Notes: a model not told the origin generated them from the letters alone. 64,000 nucleotides of DNA from Flavobacterium sediminilitoris (GCF_023008245.1 NZ_CP090145.1:2108001-2172000); one strand, 5' to 3'; shown: positions 9,104 through 18,716, counted from the stretch's first letter. Numbers and translations: made by a program.

Positions 9104-9574
9104 ATGAATAAGTTAATAATATTTTTTTGCTTACTTTTTAATAATACCAATGAAACTACTTATATAAAAGGCAAAGGTTTTACTGGATATATTTTCAATG
9201 AGAATCATTTTGTCCTTATGTCGATTGAAAATCAAAAAATGAGGTATACTCCAAATAGAAAAGACATTTTAAATGCAGAAAAATTGTTGAAAGGTAATTT
9301 AAAATGTAAAAATTCAGAACAAGCAAATCAAAAAAAAGGCTGTCCTGTTATTCACAAGAACTTGAAAAAATACATTCGCCAATATGTTGGCTTTATAAAT
9401 ACTGAAGGAGAAAAAATTATTTGGATTAATTTCTTATGGGATAAAAATATTGATGAAAGCAGACTGAAACAAGATATTATTATGACCCATGATGGCTGTA
9501 GTCATTATTGGAACATTAAGATAAATATAGATAAGGAAGTTCTATATGAGTTAAATATTAATGGTAACGGATAA
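9104..9574 (+). CDS. Hypothetical protein in the RHS array
   Basis: This 156-residue protein has a short hydrophobic N-terminus (MNKLIIFFCLLFNN), possibly a weak signal. The rest is rich in charged residues and ends in MTHDGCSHYWNIKINID, a conserved-looking stretch with Cys, His and Trp. Two more Cys lie at KCKNSEQANQKKGC, which could form a disulfide if exported. The family is not recognised. It sits between the terminator and the last RHS remnant. It could be an immunity or accessory gene, but no toxin tip directly precedes it. Confidence 0.55.
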   Translation: MNKLIIFFCLLFNNTNETTYIKGKGFTGYIFNENHFVLMSIENQKMRYTPNRKDILNAEKLLKGNLKCKNSEQANQKKGCPVIHKNLKKYIRQYVGFINTEGEKIIWINFLWDKNIDESRLKQDIIMTHDGCSHYWNIKINIDKEVLYELNINGNG

Positions 9575-9598
9575 TTTAGATACTGTTGAAAACTATGT

Positions 9599-9636
9599 AA
9601 ATGTTATTAGTTTACAAGGAACACTAGATTTTAACT
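9599..9636 (+). repeat. RHS boundary repeat R3, copy 2, right edge of the array
   Basis: This is identical to 5053-5090. The RHS frame reads LDTVENYVNVISLQGTLDFN and stops at TAG 9636-9638. After this point no more RHS-like sequence is seen, so it marks the right edge of the tip array. Confidence 0.8.
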
Positions 9637-9744
9637 AGTTCTTGATCCTTTAAAATAATTTTAAAAAAAACAAATTCTCTTCCCAACCTTTTTATAAGAA
9701 TTATACTCTATATCTTTATAACCTTTCTTTAAAAAGACTATAAG

Positions 9745-12700
9745 ATGAAAAAAGTAATCCTGTTTCTCCTGTTTATAAGCCAATTTGTTGTGGGGCAAAA
9801 TCCGCAACTTACTGTGAAAGACAAAGACTCTTCCTTGGTGCGATTGAGTAAATTAAAAGTAAGTGTGAAAGTAGTGGGTAATATTGCTTACACCACAACT
9901 GAGATGCATTTCTTTAATGCTGCTGCTCGCGATATGGAAGCCGAATTGCTGTTTCCGTTGCCAGAAGGCGTTTCGGTGTCTCGTTATGCGATTGATATTA
10001 ATGGAAAAATGAGAGAAGCTGTTCCGGTGAATAAAAACAAAGGGAAACAAGTTTTTGAAGCCATCGAACATAGAAGAGTAGATCCAGGTCTTTTAGAAAA
10101 AGTAGAAGGGAATAATTTTAAAACGCGTATTTATCCTATTTTACCTAATAAAGAACGTATTGTAATTATTGGATACGAACAAGAATTGACTAGTTATGAT
10201 ACTTCGTTTTTAGGCTATCAAATGGTGAGTGCTTACACGAAGAAAATAGATAGTTTCGAATTGGAAGTTTCAGTGGTTGGGTCGAATGAAAAACCAATTA
10301 TTACTAATGACGGTAAAGAAATTACAATAGAAAAATTTAATACCATTTATCAAGCAAAAATTCAACAGGAGCATTATTTGCCTAATGATAAATTGTTGGT
10401 AAAAATACCCATTACTTCTGCTATTCCCACGGTAATTGCGCAAGCCAATGATAATCAGTATTATTTCTATGCCAATATGCATTTGGAAACGGAAAAGAAA
10501 GCCAAAGCATTACCAAAATCAATCGGTTTGCTTTGGGATGTGTCGTTGAGTAGTGCTAAGCGCGATACAAAAAAGGAATTGGAATTATTGGATGCCTATT
10601 TTAAAAAGTTGGATAACGTTGCTGTGAGTTTGTATTTCGTAGGTTTTACATTCGATAAAAAAGCCGATTTTACGATTACCAATGGAGATTGGTCGGCTTT
10701 ACGAAATGTTTTAGAAACGATAAATTATGATGGAGGTACTCGTTTTTCGGAAATTGGTTTTCCTAAAAAAGATGAAATTCTATTTTTTACAGATGGTTTA
10801 TCCACTTTGAGTGACGCTACTTTACCTGAAAGTAAACAACCAGTGTACACGATTACTTCTTCCGTAACGGCTGATTATGCTTTTCTGAATTACAATGCCA
10901 TGAAAACAGGTGGAGCTTTTATAAACTTGAATCAAGTGAAAAAAGAAGAAGCTTTAGATCGTTTGTTATATAAGAATTTGTTGTTTTTTGGGATAAAAAA
11001 CAACCCTACATTGGTAGAAACTTATCCAATGATCGGTACTTCTGTGACCGATAATTTCAGTGTTTCGGGTATTTCGTTATTACCTTCTAATGAAATTACA
11101 TTTTTATTTGGTTATGATGCGAACAACCTTACTGAAAAGAAAATTCAGTTAGACGTAAAGAACCAAGCTATAGCAGAAATTAGTGTGGAAAAACTTTGGG
11201 CACAGAAAAAAATAGCCAATTTGGAGATTCAATATGAAAAAAATGCAGAAGCAATTGAAACCATGGGTAAAAAATATGGCATCATTACTCCTAATACGTC
11301 TTTAATTGTATTGGAAGATATTAACGATTATATTTTATATGATATTATTCCACCAGCAGAATTAAGAGAAGAATTCGATAAAATAAAAAAGAACCAGTTA
11401 GCCGAAAGAGAAGCTACAAAAAAGAGTAATTGGAACAACATTGACAGTTATTTTAATGGTTTGTCTACTTGGTGGGAAAAAGATATTAAGTATGTGAAGC
11501 CAAAATATGTAAAATCAAAAAAGAATAAAAGAGACAATACTGTAACAGGTTCCAACTTACAACCAAACCCTACTGGAGAAGTAAAACGAATTACAGTTAC
11601 TGTTAACGATGCATTAGGTCCGTTGCCAGGAGCAAGTATTCAAGTTAAAAATACTACTATTGGTACAACGGTAAGTTTTGATGGTATTGGGTTTATAAAT
11701 GCTAAGACAGGTGATGTATTGATTGTTAGTTTTATAGGTTATCAGTCGAAAGAATTCAGAATAGAGTCACAATCTAATTATACTGTAACTCTTAATGATA
11801 ATGTAGCGTTACAAGAAGTTGTAGTTACTGCATATGCAGTTGAAGATAGGGGCAATAGAAGGGAAAGAAGAAGAGCTAGTTCAGTTCCAATGGAAACGGT
11901 TGAAGCTGTTGAAGACTTTAATGGAGAAGCAAATGATTCCAAATTAAGAGTAGGATTAAATTATGAGCAAGCTTTAGCTGGACGAGTTGCAGGAGTGGAG
12001 ATTACAACAGATTCAATTTCTATTTCAAATAACCCAAGAACAGTAAAAACAAGCAGTTGGAATCCAGATCGAGTTTATTTAAAAGCCTTAGACAAAGTCG
12101 CTAAAGAAGAAAAATATGCTTTGTATTTGCAATTGCGAGAAGTCAACAAAAACAATCCAAGTTTTTATTTTGATGTAGCCAATCATTTCTACGAAGCAGG
12201 AGATAGAGCCAATGCATTGCTAGTGTTGAGTACCATTGCCGAATTGGATTTAGAAAATCATCAATTATACAAATCGTTATTATATCTATTACGTCAATGG
12301 GAAGCAAATGAAATGGCATTGCATGTTGCGAAAAAGATTGTAATATGGAGAGCACACGAACCGCAATCTTATAGAGATTTGGCTTTAGCATTAGAAGATA
12401 ATAAACAATATCAAGAAGCATTTGATGCCTTAGTAACCGCTTTGGAAACCAATTATTACGGAGAAATGAGCGGTGTTTATGCAGGTATTGAAGATATTAT
12501 TCTAATGGATATTAATAGAATGGTTGCCACTCATAAAAGTATCAATACAGATAAGTTGGAGAAAAAATATGTAGAGAATATACCTGTAGATGTTCGTATC
12601 ATTTTAAACTGGAATCAGATGGATACTGATATCGATTTACATATTATTGAACCAACAGGTGAGGAGTGTTATTATTCACATACTAGTACAGAAATAGGGG

Positions 12701-12951
12701 CTCGATTTTCTAAAGATTTTACACGAGGATATGGACCAGAACAATATTTATTACGTAATGCAATAAAAGGAAAGTATAAAATAAAAACAAATTATTACGG
12801 AGAAACCAAATTAACCGAAAGTGGACCTGCAACAGTTATGGTTGAGATTTATATCAAAAGGAAGAATGGTAAAATAGAACGTACCTTGCAAACGATTCAA
12901 TTAGGTAAAGTAAAAGAAAATCAGAATTTAGCAGAAATTGAAATAGAGTAA
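9745..12951 (+). CDS. VIT and vWA domain protein with carboxypeptidase-regulatory, TonB-plug-like and DUF2135 regions
   Basis: A signal peptide (MKKVILFLLFISQFVVG-Q) is followed by a VIT domain at about residues 25-155 (LLFPLPEGVSVSRYAIDIN) and a vWA-like region from about 255 that has the MIDAS pattern DVSLS. A carboxypeptidase-regulatory-like beta-sandwich lies at about 615-690 (GPLPGASIQVKNTTIGT), followed by LQEVVVTAY and a TonB-plug-like stretch, ALAGRVAGVEI. TPR-like helices lie at about 780-930, and a DUF2135 domain from about 948 (NWNQMDTDIDLHIIEPTG). It is probably a periplasmic or surface adhesion or assembly protein. The receptor-like elements without a beta-barrel are odd. At 1068 residues it is longer than ordinary VIT-vWA proteins. 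Confidence 0.8.
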   Translation: MKKVILFLLFISQFVVGQNPQLTVKDKDSSLVRLSKLKVSVKVVGNIAYTTTEMHFFNAAARDMEAELLFPLPEGVSVSRYAIDINGKMREAVPVNKNKGKQVFEAIEHRRVDPGLLEKVEGNNFKTRIYPILPNKERIVIIGYEQELTSYDTSFLGYQMVSAYTKKIDSFELEVSVVGSNEKPIITNDGKEITIEKFNTIYQAKIQQEHYLPNDKLLVKIPITSAIPTVIAQANDNQYYFYANMHLETEKKAKALPKSIGLLWDVSLSSAKRDTKKELELLDAYFKKLDNVAVSLYFVGFTFDKKADFTITNGDWSALRNVLETINYDGGTRFSEIGFPKKDEILFFTDGLSTLSDATLPESKQPVYTITSSVTADYAFLNYNAMKTGGAFINLNQVKKEEALDRLLYKNLLFFGIKNNPTLVETYPMIGTSVTDNFSVSGISLLPSNEITFLFGYDANNLTEKKIQLDVKNQAIAEISVEKLWAQKKIANLEIQYEKNAEAIETMGKKYGIITPNTSLIVLEDINDYILYDIIPPAELREEFDKIKKNQLAEREATKKSNWNNIDSYFNGLSTWWEKDIKYVKPKYVKSKKNKRDNTVTGSNLQPNPTGEVKRITVTVNDALGPLPGASIQVKNTTIGTTVSFDGIGFINAKTGDVLIVSFIGYQSKEFRIESQSNYTVTLNDNVALQEVVVTAYAVEDRGNRRERRRASSVPMETVEAVEDFNGEANDSKLRVGLNYEQALAGRVAGVEITTDSISISNNPRTVKTSSWNPDRVYLKALDKVAKEEKYALYLQLREVNKNNPSFYFDVANHFYEAGDRANALLVLSTIAELDLENHQLYKSLLYLLRQWEANEMALHVAKKIVIWRAHEPQSYRDLALALEDNKQYQEAFDALVTALETNYYGEMSGVYAGIEDIILMDINRMVATHKSINTDKLEKKYVENIPVDVRIILNWNQMDTDIDLHIIEPTGEECYYSHTSTEIGARFSKDFTRGYGPEQYLLRNAIKGKYKIKTNYYGETKLTESGPATVMVEIYIKRKNGKIERTLQTIQLGKVKENQNLAEIEIE

Positions 12952-13032
12952 TATTTTTTAGGACGTCTGTTCAGGTTTTTTAATGGAGAGAAGTTGAAAA
13001 GATATTTATCTATTAATTAACAATTTGATGAA

Positions 13033-13062
13033 TTGTATGCATCTTTAGAATACCTACTTTTG
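13033..13062 (+). promoter_or_regulatory. Bacteroidota-type promoter of the glycerophosphodiesterase gene
   Basis: TTG at 13033-13035 and TACTTTTG at 13055-13062 (TAnnTTTG) are separated by 19 nt, the usual spacing for the Bacteroidota primary sigma factor. Transcription would start near 13068, leaving a leader of about 20 nt. Confidence 0.7.
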
Positions 13063-13087
13063 CACTTCAAATTTTAAATATACTATT

Positions 13088-13984
13088 TTGAAAAAGATAT
13101 TCGTTTTTGTAGTGGCACTTTGTAGTGTTTGTTCAGTAACAGCACAAGATAAGCTACATACTTTGGAATTTAAAAATAATGATTCTTTTAAGTCTTTCTT
13201 TAGAGCATCAAGTAACTTTTATCCTGTTGTAAGTGCACATCGTGGCGGACCAACAGTGGGTTTTCCTGAAAATTGTACTGCTACATTTGAAAACGCAATA
13301 CAATATAATCCAGCGATTATTGAAACCGATATTGCTTTGACCAAAGATTCGGTTTTGGTAATGATGCATGATAATACTTTAGATAGAACCACAACAGGAA
13401 CAGGTAATATTAATGAGTACACTTATGAAGAATTGCAAGCCTTGTTTTTGGAAGATAACGAAGGCAATCGTACTTCTTATAAAATAGAAACATTAGATGA
13501 GGTATTACAATGGGGAAAAGGAAAAGTGGTGTATACATTAGATGTGAAACGTGGTGTGCCTTTTAAAATGGTTGTAGATGCTGTAAGACGTAATAACGCA
13601 GAAAATTATTCTATTATTATTACTTATAATGCAAACCAAGCTGCTGAGGTTGCTACTTTAGCTCCAGATTTAATGCTTTCTGTTTCTGCCAGAGGAAAAG
13701 AAGATGTGGAACGTATGGAAAATTTAGGAGTAAAAGCTGAAAATATGGTTGCTTTTGTTGGAACTTCTTTTCCAAAACCAGAAGTAATGGATTATATGAA
13801 ATTGAAAGGAATTACTTGTATTTCTGGAACAATGGGTAACTTAGATAAAAGTGCTATTGCCAATGGAGATAAAATTTACCTTGATATAGTAAAAGCAGGT
13901 GTTATGATTATTTCTACTGATAGACCTGTTGAAGTAGCAAAACAAATGGAAATTTATATTAAGGAGAATAAGTTGAAGAGATAA
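13088..13984 (+). CDS. Glycerophosphodiester phosphodiesterase family protein, TTG start
   Basis: The only start codon that gives the complete signal peptide (MKKIFVFVVALCSVCSVTA-Q) is TTG at 13088. The mature protein has the GDPD hallmarks: SAHRGGPTVGFPENCTATFE (catalytic HRG), ETDIALTKDS (metal ligands) and MMHDNTLDRTTTGTG. It would hydrolyse glycerophosphodiesters to glycerol-3-phosphate and an alcohol in the periplasm, for phospholipid recycling or phosphate scavenging. At 298 residues it has normal length. It has its own promoter and a strong terminator, so it is monocistronic. Confidence 0.88.
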   Translation: MKKIFVFVVALCSVCSVTAQDKLHTLEFKNNDSFKSFFRASSNFYPVVSAHRGGPTVGFPENCTATFENAIQYNPAIIETDIALTKDSVLVMMHDNTLDRTTTGTGNINEYTYEELQALFLEDNEGNRTSYKIETLDEVLQWGKGKVVYTLDVKRGVPFKMVVDAVRRNNAENYSIIITYNANQAAEVATLAPDLMLSVSARGKEDVERMENLGVKAENMVAFVGTSFPKPEVMDYMKLKGITCISGTMGNLDKSAIANGDKIYLDIVKAGVMIISTDRPVEVAKQMEIYIKENKLKR

Positions 13985-13989
13985 AATAA

Positions 13990-14028
13990 ACCTGACAGGT
14001 TTCAAAAACCTGTCAGGTCTGTTTTTTT
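13990..14028. terminator. Terminator between convergent genes
   Basis: A near-perfect stem (ACCTGACAGGTTT / AAACCTGTCAGGT) at 13990-14018 is followed by seven T residues to 14028. The A-rich left flank gives a weaker T-tract on the minus strand, so it can serve both the glycerophosphodiesterase and the converging mutase operon. Confidence 0.85.
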
Positions 14029-16147
14029 AATCCTCCAACAGTACTTCTAAAATAGTAATGGCAGCTTCACTAATTTTGGTACCAGGACCAAAAACAGCTA
14101 CAGCACCTGCATCGAAAAGGAATTGGTAATCTTGAGCGGGAATTACGCCACCTACAATCACCATAATATCTTCACGTCCGTATTTTTTTAACTCGGCAAT
14201 TACTTGTGGTACTAAGGTTTTGTGTCCGGCAGCTAATGAAGACACACCTAAAATGTGAACGTCATTTTCTACGGCTTGCTTGGCTGCTTCCACTGGTGTT
14301 TGAAATAACGGACCAATATCCACATCAAATCCTACATCTGCATAGCCTGTCGCTACTACTTTTGCACCGCGATCGTGACCGTCTTGCCCCATTTTGGCAA
14401 TCATAATACGAGGACGACGACCGTCTTTCTTAGCGAAAGCATCGGCTAATTGTTTTGCTTTTTCAAAGCTTTCGTCATTTTTTATTTCTTTGCTATACAC
14501 TCCGCTAAAACTTCTAATTTGTGCTTTATATCTTCCAAATACTTTTTCTAAAGCATCGCTAATTTCTCCAAGAGTTGCTCTATTTCGAGCAGCTTCTACT
14601 GCTAAAGATAGTAAATTTCCTTCTCCTGTTTTAGCACATTCGGTTAATTTGTCTAAAGAGTCATTTACTTTTTCGGTATTTCTTTCCGATTTTATTTTGG
14701 CTAACAATTCTAATTGTTGCTTGCGAACCATTTGGTTGTCTACATCTAAAATGTGTAATGGATCTTCTTTTTCTAGTCTGTATTTATTAACCCCAACAAT
14801 AATATCTTGTCCGCTATCAATACGTGCTTGTTTTCTGGCAGCAGCTTCTTCAATACGTAGTTTAGGGATTCCAGCTTCAATTGCTTTGGTCATTCCTCCT
14901 AAAGATTCTACTTCTTCTATTAATGCCCAAGCTTTTTCGGCAATTTCTGCGGTTAAACTTTCTACATAATAACTTCCAGCCCAAGGGTCAACTGTTTTGC
15001 AAATCTTGGTTTCTTCTTGTAAAAAAATTTGAGTATTACGTGCAATTCTAGCGGAGAAATCGGTTGGCAATGCAATAGCTTCATCTAAAGCATTTGTATG
15101 TAAAGATTGTGTGCCTCCAAAAGCTGCTGCTGCTGCTTCAATTGCTGTTCTCGCTACGTTATTAAAAGGATCTTGCTCTGTTAAACTCCAACCTGATGTT
15201 TGACAGTGTGTACGTAATGCTAATGATTTATCGTCTTTAGGGTTGAATTGTTTTAGGAGTTTTGCCCATAACATTCTTCCTGCACGCATTTTTGCAATTT
15301 CCATGAAATGGTTCATTCCTATGGCCCAAAAGAAGGAAAGACGAGGAGCAAAAGTGTCAATGTCCATTCCTGCTGCTAAACCAGTACGAATGTATTCTAA
15401 TCCGTCAGCTAGTGTGTAAGCTAGTTCAATATCGGCAGTAGCACCTGCTTCTTGCATGTGATAACCAGAGATTGAAATGGAGTTGAATTTTGGCATATTG
15501 TTACTTGTGTATTCGAATATGTCGGCAATGATTTTCATGGATGGAGTAGGTGGATAGATATATGTATTTCTAACCATAAACTCTTTTAGAATATCGTTTT
15601 GGATGGTTCCAGAAAGTAGTTTAGCAGGAACTCCTTGTTCTTCTGCTGCTACAATGTAAAATGCCATAATTGGTAAAACAGCTCCATTCATGGTCATTGA
15701 AACAGACATTTCTCCTAGTGGGATTTGGTCGAATAATATTTTCATATCTTCAACAGAGTCTATAGCAACTCCTGCTTTACCAACGTCTCCTACAACTCTT
15801 TCATGATCTGAATCATAACCTCTATGAGTTGCTAAATCGAAGGCAACGGAAAGTCCTTTTTGTCCAGCAGCTAAGTTTCTTCTGTAAAAAGCATTACTTT
15901 CTTCTGCGGTTGAAAATCCTGCATATTGACGAACTGTCCATGGACGACGAACATACATTGTACTATAAGGGCCTCGTAAATTAGGAGCAAAACCTGCTGC
16001 AAAATTGAGGTGTTCTAAATTTTCAATATCTACTTTGGAGTAGGTTGATTTTATTTCAATATTTTCAGCCGTTAGAAAGTCTTTTGAATTTTCATCTTTT
16101 GAATTTAGACTTTTGACTAATTCAATATGTTGTATGTCTTTTCTCAT
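14027..16147 (-). CDS. mutB: Methylmalonyl-CoA mutase, large (catalytic) subunit
   Basis: This 706-residue protein has the substrate-binding TIM barrel in the N-terminal two thirds ([38 protein letters not shown]). The C-terminal cobalamin-binding domain contains [17 protein letters not shown], the DxHxxG motif whose His ligates cobalt. It interconverts (R)-methylmalonyl-CoA and succinyl-CoA with adenosylcobalamin. It lies 3 bp after the small-subunit gene and is co-transcribed with it. Full length and intact. Confidence 0.95.
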   Translation of the reverse strand: MRKDIQHIELVKSLNSKDENSKDFLTAENIEIKSTYSKVDIENLEHLNFAAGFAPNLRGPYSTMYVRRPWTVRQYAGFSTAEESNAFYRRNLAAGQKGLSVAFDLATHRGYDSDHERVVGDVGKAGVAIDSVEDMKILFDQIPLGEMSVSMTMNGAVLPIMAFYIVAAEEQGVPAKLLSGTIQNDILKEFMVRNTYIYPPTPSMKIIADIFEYTSNNMPKFNSISISGYHMQEAGATADIELAYTLADGLEYIRTGLAAGMDIDTFAPRLSFFWAIGMNHFMEIAKMRAGRMLWAKLLKQFNPKDDKSLALRTHCQTSGWSLTEQDPFNNVARTAIEAAAAAFGGTQSLHTNALDEAIALPTDFSARIARNTQIFLQEETKICKTVDPWAGSYYVESLTAEIAEKAWALIEEVESLGGMTKAIEAGIPKLRIEEAAARKQARIDSGQDIIVGVNKYRLEKEDPLHILDVDNQMVRKQQLELLAKIKSERNTEKVNDSLDKLTECAKTGEGNLLSLAVEAARNRATLGEISDALEKVFGRYKAQIRSFSGVYSKEIKNDESFEKAKQLADAFAKKDGRRPRIMIAKMGQDGHDRGAKVVATGYADVGFDVDIGPLFQTPVEAAKQAVENDVHILGVSSLAAGHKTLVPQVIAELKKYGREDIMVIVGGVIPAQDYQFLFDAGAVAVFGPGTKISEAAITILEVLLED

Positions 16148-16150
16148 AGC

Positions 16151-17518
16151 TTATTCTTCTTGTGCTAATCGTTCTTGTTCTAATTTTTCAGCCAAACGTT
16201 TTTCAATTACAGGGGTAATTAGTGTTTTGCGTGAATTTGTTTTTACAAAAGGGAATAATTCTAATTCGTTTTTCATTCTATCATTTTTATTAGGATATTT
16301 ATTAGTTCCTAATAAAATTTCTTTTCCAGAATCAAAAAGTTCTTGTTCTTTTTCAGCACTTTCTTTTATTTTACGTTGTATGGTGCCTTCTATTAATTGG
16401 GTTATAAAACCTCCATTTGCTTCAATATCTTTAAATAAATTCAATGCTTTCTCGGCTAGTTGATCCGTTAGTGTTTCGATATAGTAAGCTCCATCAGCGG
16501 GATTATTTACTTTGTCGAAATAGCTTTCTTTTTTTAAGATTAATAATTGATTTCTAGAAATTCTGTCTCCAAACTCATTGTCTTTATGATACAATGCATC
16601 ATATGGTAAATTCGCAATTGCATTGGCTCCACCTAAAATAGCACTCATACATTCTGTTGTGGTACGAAGCATGTTTACATTGTAGTCGTATAGTGTTTTA
16701 TTTCGTTTTGTAGGTGTAGCAATAATATGACAATCAAATTCATGATTGTATTCTTTTGCTAATGTATTAAAAAGAATGCGTAAGGCTCTTAGTTTTGCTA
16801 TTTCAAAGAAATAATTTGTTCCTACAGCTACTTCAATTGTAATGGGTTGATTGTTGATAGATGGAATTCTGTTGAAATATTCATTTAGATGCGCTAGAGT
16901 ATAAGCTAATTGTTGAATGATATTAGCTCCTGCATTTTGATAAATATTGGTTTTTATGTTTATAACAGGAAAGTGCGATTCGCTAGTAATGGTATTTATT
17001 TTTTGAAAATCTTTTTCAATATTTTCATGCCAGTTTCCTTCTTTTACTAATTGTCCAATAGGGTCTATTTGAATAATAAAATTTCCTTTTTTTGAAGTAG
17101 CAAAATCATTTAGTTTTTTTAGGAAAGGAATGGATAAAAATTTTAAATTGAAATGATAAATAGTACTTTCTAAAGGAAGACTTTCTAATAATGCTTCAAT
17201 AGCAATATTTTCATTTTCTATTGTAAATCGGATGCTTTCGGCTCCTCTATTTAAACTTTCTTTTGTTTTTTCTTTTGCTTTTTCTACATCATTTACAAAG
17301 ATATTTTGTAAGATTTTAAAGGTTGATACGTTTGTTCTTACAGAAGTATTTTTTTTAAACTCATCTTTGTGATAGAATGGTTTTACTTTTATTCCTTCAA
17401 GACTTTCCCATATTAAAGTGTCGTTATAATCAGCTCCTTTAAGTTCTACTTGTATTTTTTGTTTCCATTCTTTTGATGAAACAGTGGTGAATTCTTGAAA
17501 TAATTTTTTATTTGCCAT
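16151..17518 (-). CDS. mutA: Methylmalonyl-CoA mutase, small subunit
   Basis: This 455-residue protein resembles the mutase barrel (GGANAIANLPYDALYHKDNEFGDRISRNQLLILKKESYF, with ADGAYYIETLTDQLAEKAL) but lacks the DxHxxG cobalamin motif, as expected for the non-catalytic MutA partner. It pairs with the large subunit to form the heterodimer found in propionibacteria and Bacteroidota. At 455 residues it is shorter than actinobacterial MutA (around 600) but typical of flavobacterial small subunits. It is the upstream gene of the pair. Confidence 0.9.
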   Translation of the reverse strand: MANKKLFQEFTTVSSKEWKQKIQVELKGADYNDTLIWESLEGIKVKPFYHKDEFKKNTSVRTNVSTFKILQNIFVNDVEKAKEKTKESLNRGAESIRFTIENENIAIEALLESLPLESTIYHFNLKFLSIPFLKKLNDFATSKKGNFIIQIDPIGQLVKEGNWHENIEKDFQKINTITSESHFPVINIKTNIYQNAGANIIQQLAYTLAHLNEYFNRIPSINNQPITIEVAVGTNYFFEIAKLRALRILFNTLAKEYNHEFDCHIIATPTKRNKTLYDYNVNMLRTTTECMSAILGGANAIANLPYDALYHKDNEFGDRISRNQLLILKKESYFDKVNNPADGAYYIETLTDQLAEKALNLFKDIEANGGFITQLIEGTIQRKIKESAEKEQELFDSGKEILLGTNKYPNKNDRMKNELELFPFVKTNSRKTLITPVIEKRLAEKLEQERLAQEE

Positions 17519-17625
17519 TACCTAAATTGTATTTAATGGTTTGAAAAAGTTTTGATAGTTTGATTTAGCTAGCTATCATGATAATGTGAATAGCAAGAAA
17601 ATGGTTTGAAAAAGGGATGGAAGTT

Positions 17626-17976
17626 TTATTGCTGATTGTTTTTTGAATCAACTTCTTCTTTTTCTTTTTCGAATTCAATAATATATATATCCTCGTTTTC
17701 TTTTTTCATGTAATATTTTTCTCGAGCATATTTTTCAATTTGATCACTATTTTTTAACTTTTTTATTCTTGTGCTGTCTTCTTTTATTTCTGTTTTATAG
17801 TATTCTATATTGTCTTCTAGTTCTTCCATTTGTTTGTTTAGTACTCGATGCTCTAGATAAGAGTAATTGTCTAGAAATAACATCCATACTATGAAGAATA
17901 TGAGTACTAATACATATTTGTTTCCTAATAATTTTAGGAATTTGAAACGAGATAATATAGTTGTTATTTTATTCAA
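17626..17976 (-). CDS. Septum formation initiator family protein (DivIC/FtsB-like)
   Basis: This 116-residue bitopic protein has one transmembrane helix at about residues 20-37 (YVLVLIFFIVWMLFLD). A coiled coil follows (HRVLNKQMEELEDNIEYYKTEI), then the conserved KNSDQIEKYAREKYYMKKENED segment. This is the FtsB/DivIC layout, which links to FtsL-type and FtsQ-type proteins in the divisome. It begins 2 bp after the uridine kinase stop, so the two are an operon, an arrangement common in Flavobacteriaceae. Confidence 0.85.
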   Translation of the reverse strand: MNKITTILSRFKFLKLLGNKYVLVLIFFIVWMLFLDNYSYLEHRVLNKQMEELEDNIEYYKTEIKEDSTRIKKLKNSDQIEKYAREKYYMKKENEDIYIIEFEKEKEEVDSKNNQQ

Positions 17977-17978
17977 TT

Positions 17979-18587
17979 TTAGTGTATGCGTTGTTTTATT
18001 ACAGCTCTTACTACATCGATTGCTACTGTGTTGTATCGATCATTTGGAATGATAATATCTGCGTATGTTTTTGTAGGCTCAATGAACTGTTGGTGCATTG
18101 GCTTTAGTGTGTTTTGATATCGGTGTAATACTTCTTCCATATCTCGTCCTCTTTCAGCAATGTCTCGTTTTAACCTTCTGATTAATCTTTCGTCAGAATC
18201 GGCATGAACAAATACTTTTATGTCAAACATATCACGTAGTTCAGGGTTTGTAAGAATTAGAATTCCTTCTACAATCATAACTTTTCGTGGATGTGTAATG
18301 ATTGTATCATCTGTTCTATCGTGTGTTACAAAAGAATAAACAGGTTGTTCTATTGTTTTTCCTGCTTTTAAATCTTTTAAATGTGAAACTAGTAAATCAA
18401 AATCAATTGCTCTTGGATGATCAAAATTTATTTTAGTACGTTCTTCATAGTTAAGATGATGTGTTTCTTTGTAATATGAATCTTGTGATATTATCCCAAC
18501 TTCTGTAGCTGGTAGTTCATTCATTATTTGGTGAACTACAGTTGTTTTTCCACTACCTGTTCCACCAGCAATTCCAATAACTAGCAT
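17979..18587 (-). CDS. udk: Uridine kinase
   Basis: This 202-residue cytoplasmic kinase has the P-loop GIAGGTGSGKTTVV at residues 4-17, the substrate region SQDSYYKETHHLNYEERTKINFDHPRAIDFD and the lid RDIAERGRD. It phosphorylates uridine and cytidine with ATP or GTP for pyrimidine salvage. It is the first gene of the minus-strand operon with the DivIC-like gene, and the mutase genes follow 100 bp further downstream. Its start lies about 130 bp from the divergently oriented tRNA-Pro. Confidence 0.93.
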   Translation of the reverse strand: MLVIGIAGGTGSGKTTVVHQIMNELPATEVGIISQDSYYKETHHLNYEERTKINFDHPRAIDFDLLVSHLKDLKAGKTIEQPVYSFVTHDRTDDTIITHPRKVMIVEGILILTNPELRDMFDIKVFVHADSDERLIRRLKRDIAERGRDMEEVLHRYQNTLKPMHQQFIEPTKTYADIIIPNDRYNTVAIDVVRAVIKQRIH

Positions 18588-18674
18588 TTTGATTAATTTT
18601 TATATGGCAAATTTAAGTATTTGATTTTAATTTTAGGGTTTTAATTTTAATGCTAAAAATATTTATTATTTTAT

Positions 18675-18704
18675 TTGTAAGTAATAATAATAGTCTTATA
18701 TTTG
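18675..18704 (+). promoter_or_regulatory. Promoter of tRNA-Pro
   Basis: TTG at 18675-18677 and TATATTTG at 18697-18704, with 19 nt between, match the Bacteroidota -33/-7 consensus exactly. The tRNA starts 12 nt further on. Confidence 0.75.
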
Positions 18705-18716
18705 CAACCGCATTCA

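Noticed and set aside
14394..14969. 191-codon plus-strand open frame
   Set aside because: It is a shadow of the methylmalonyl-CoA mutase large subunit, whose minus-strand protein is complete and conserved.
17519..17625. Cobalamin riboswitch upstream of the mutase genes
   Set aside because: The 107-bp gap is too short and lacks a B12-box-like sequence.
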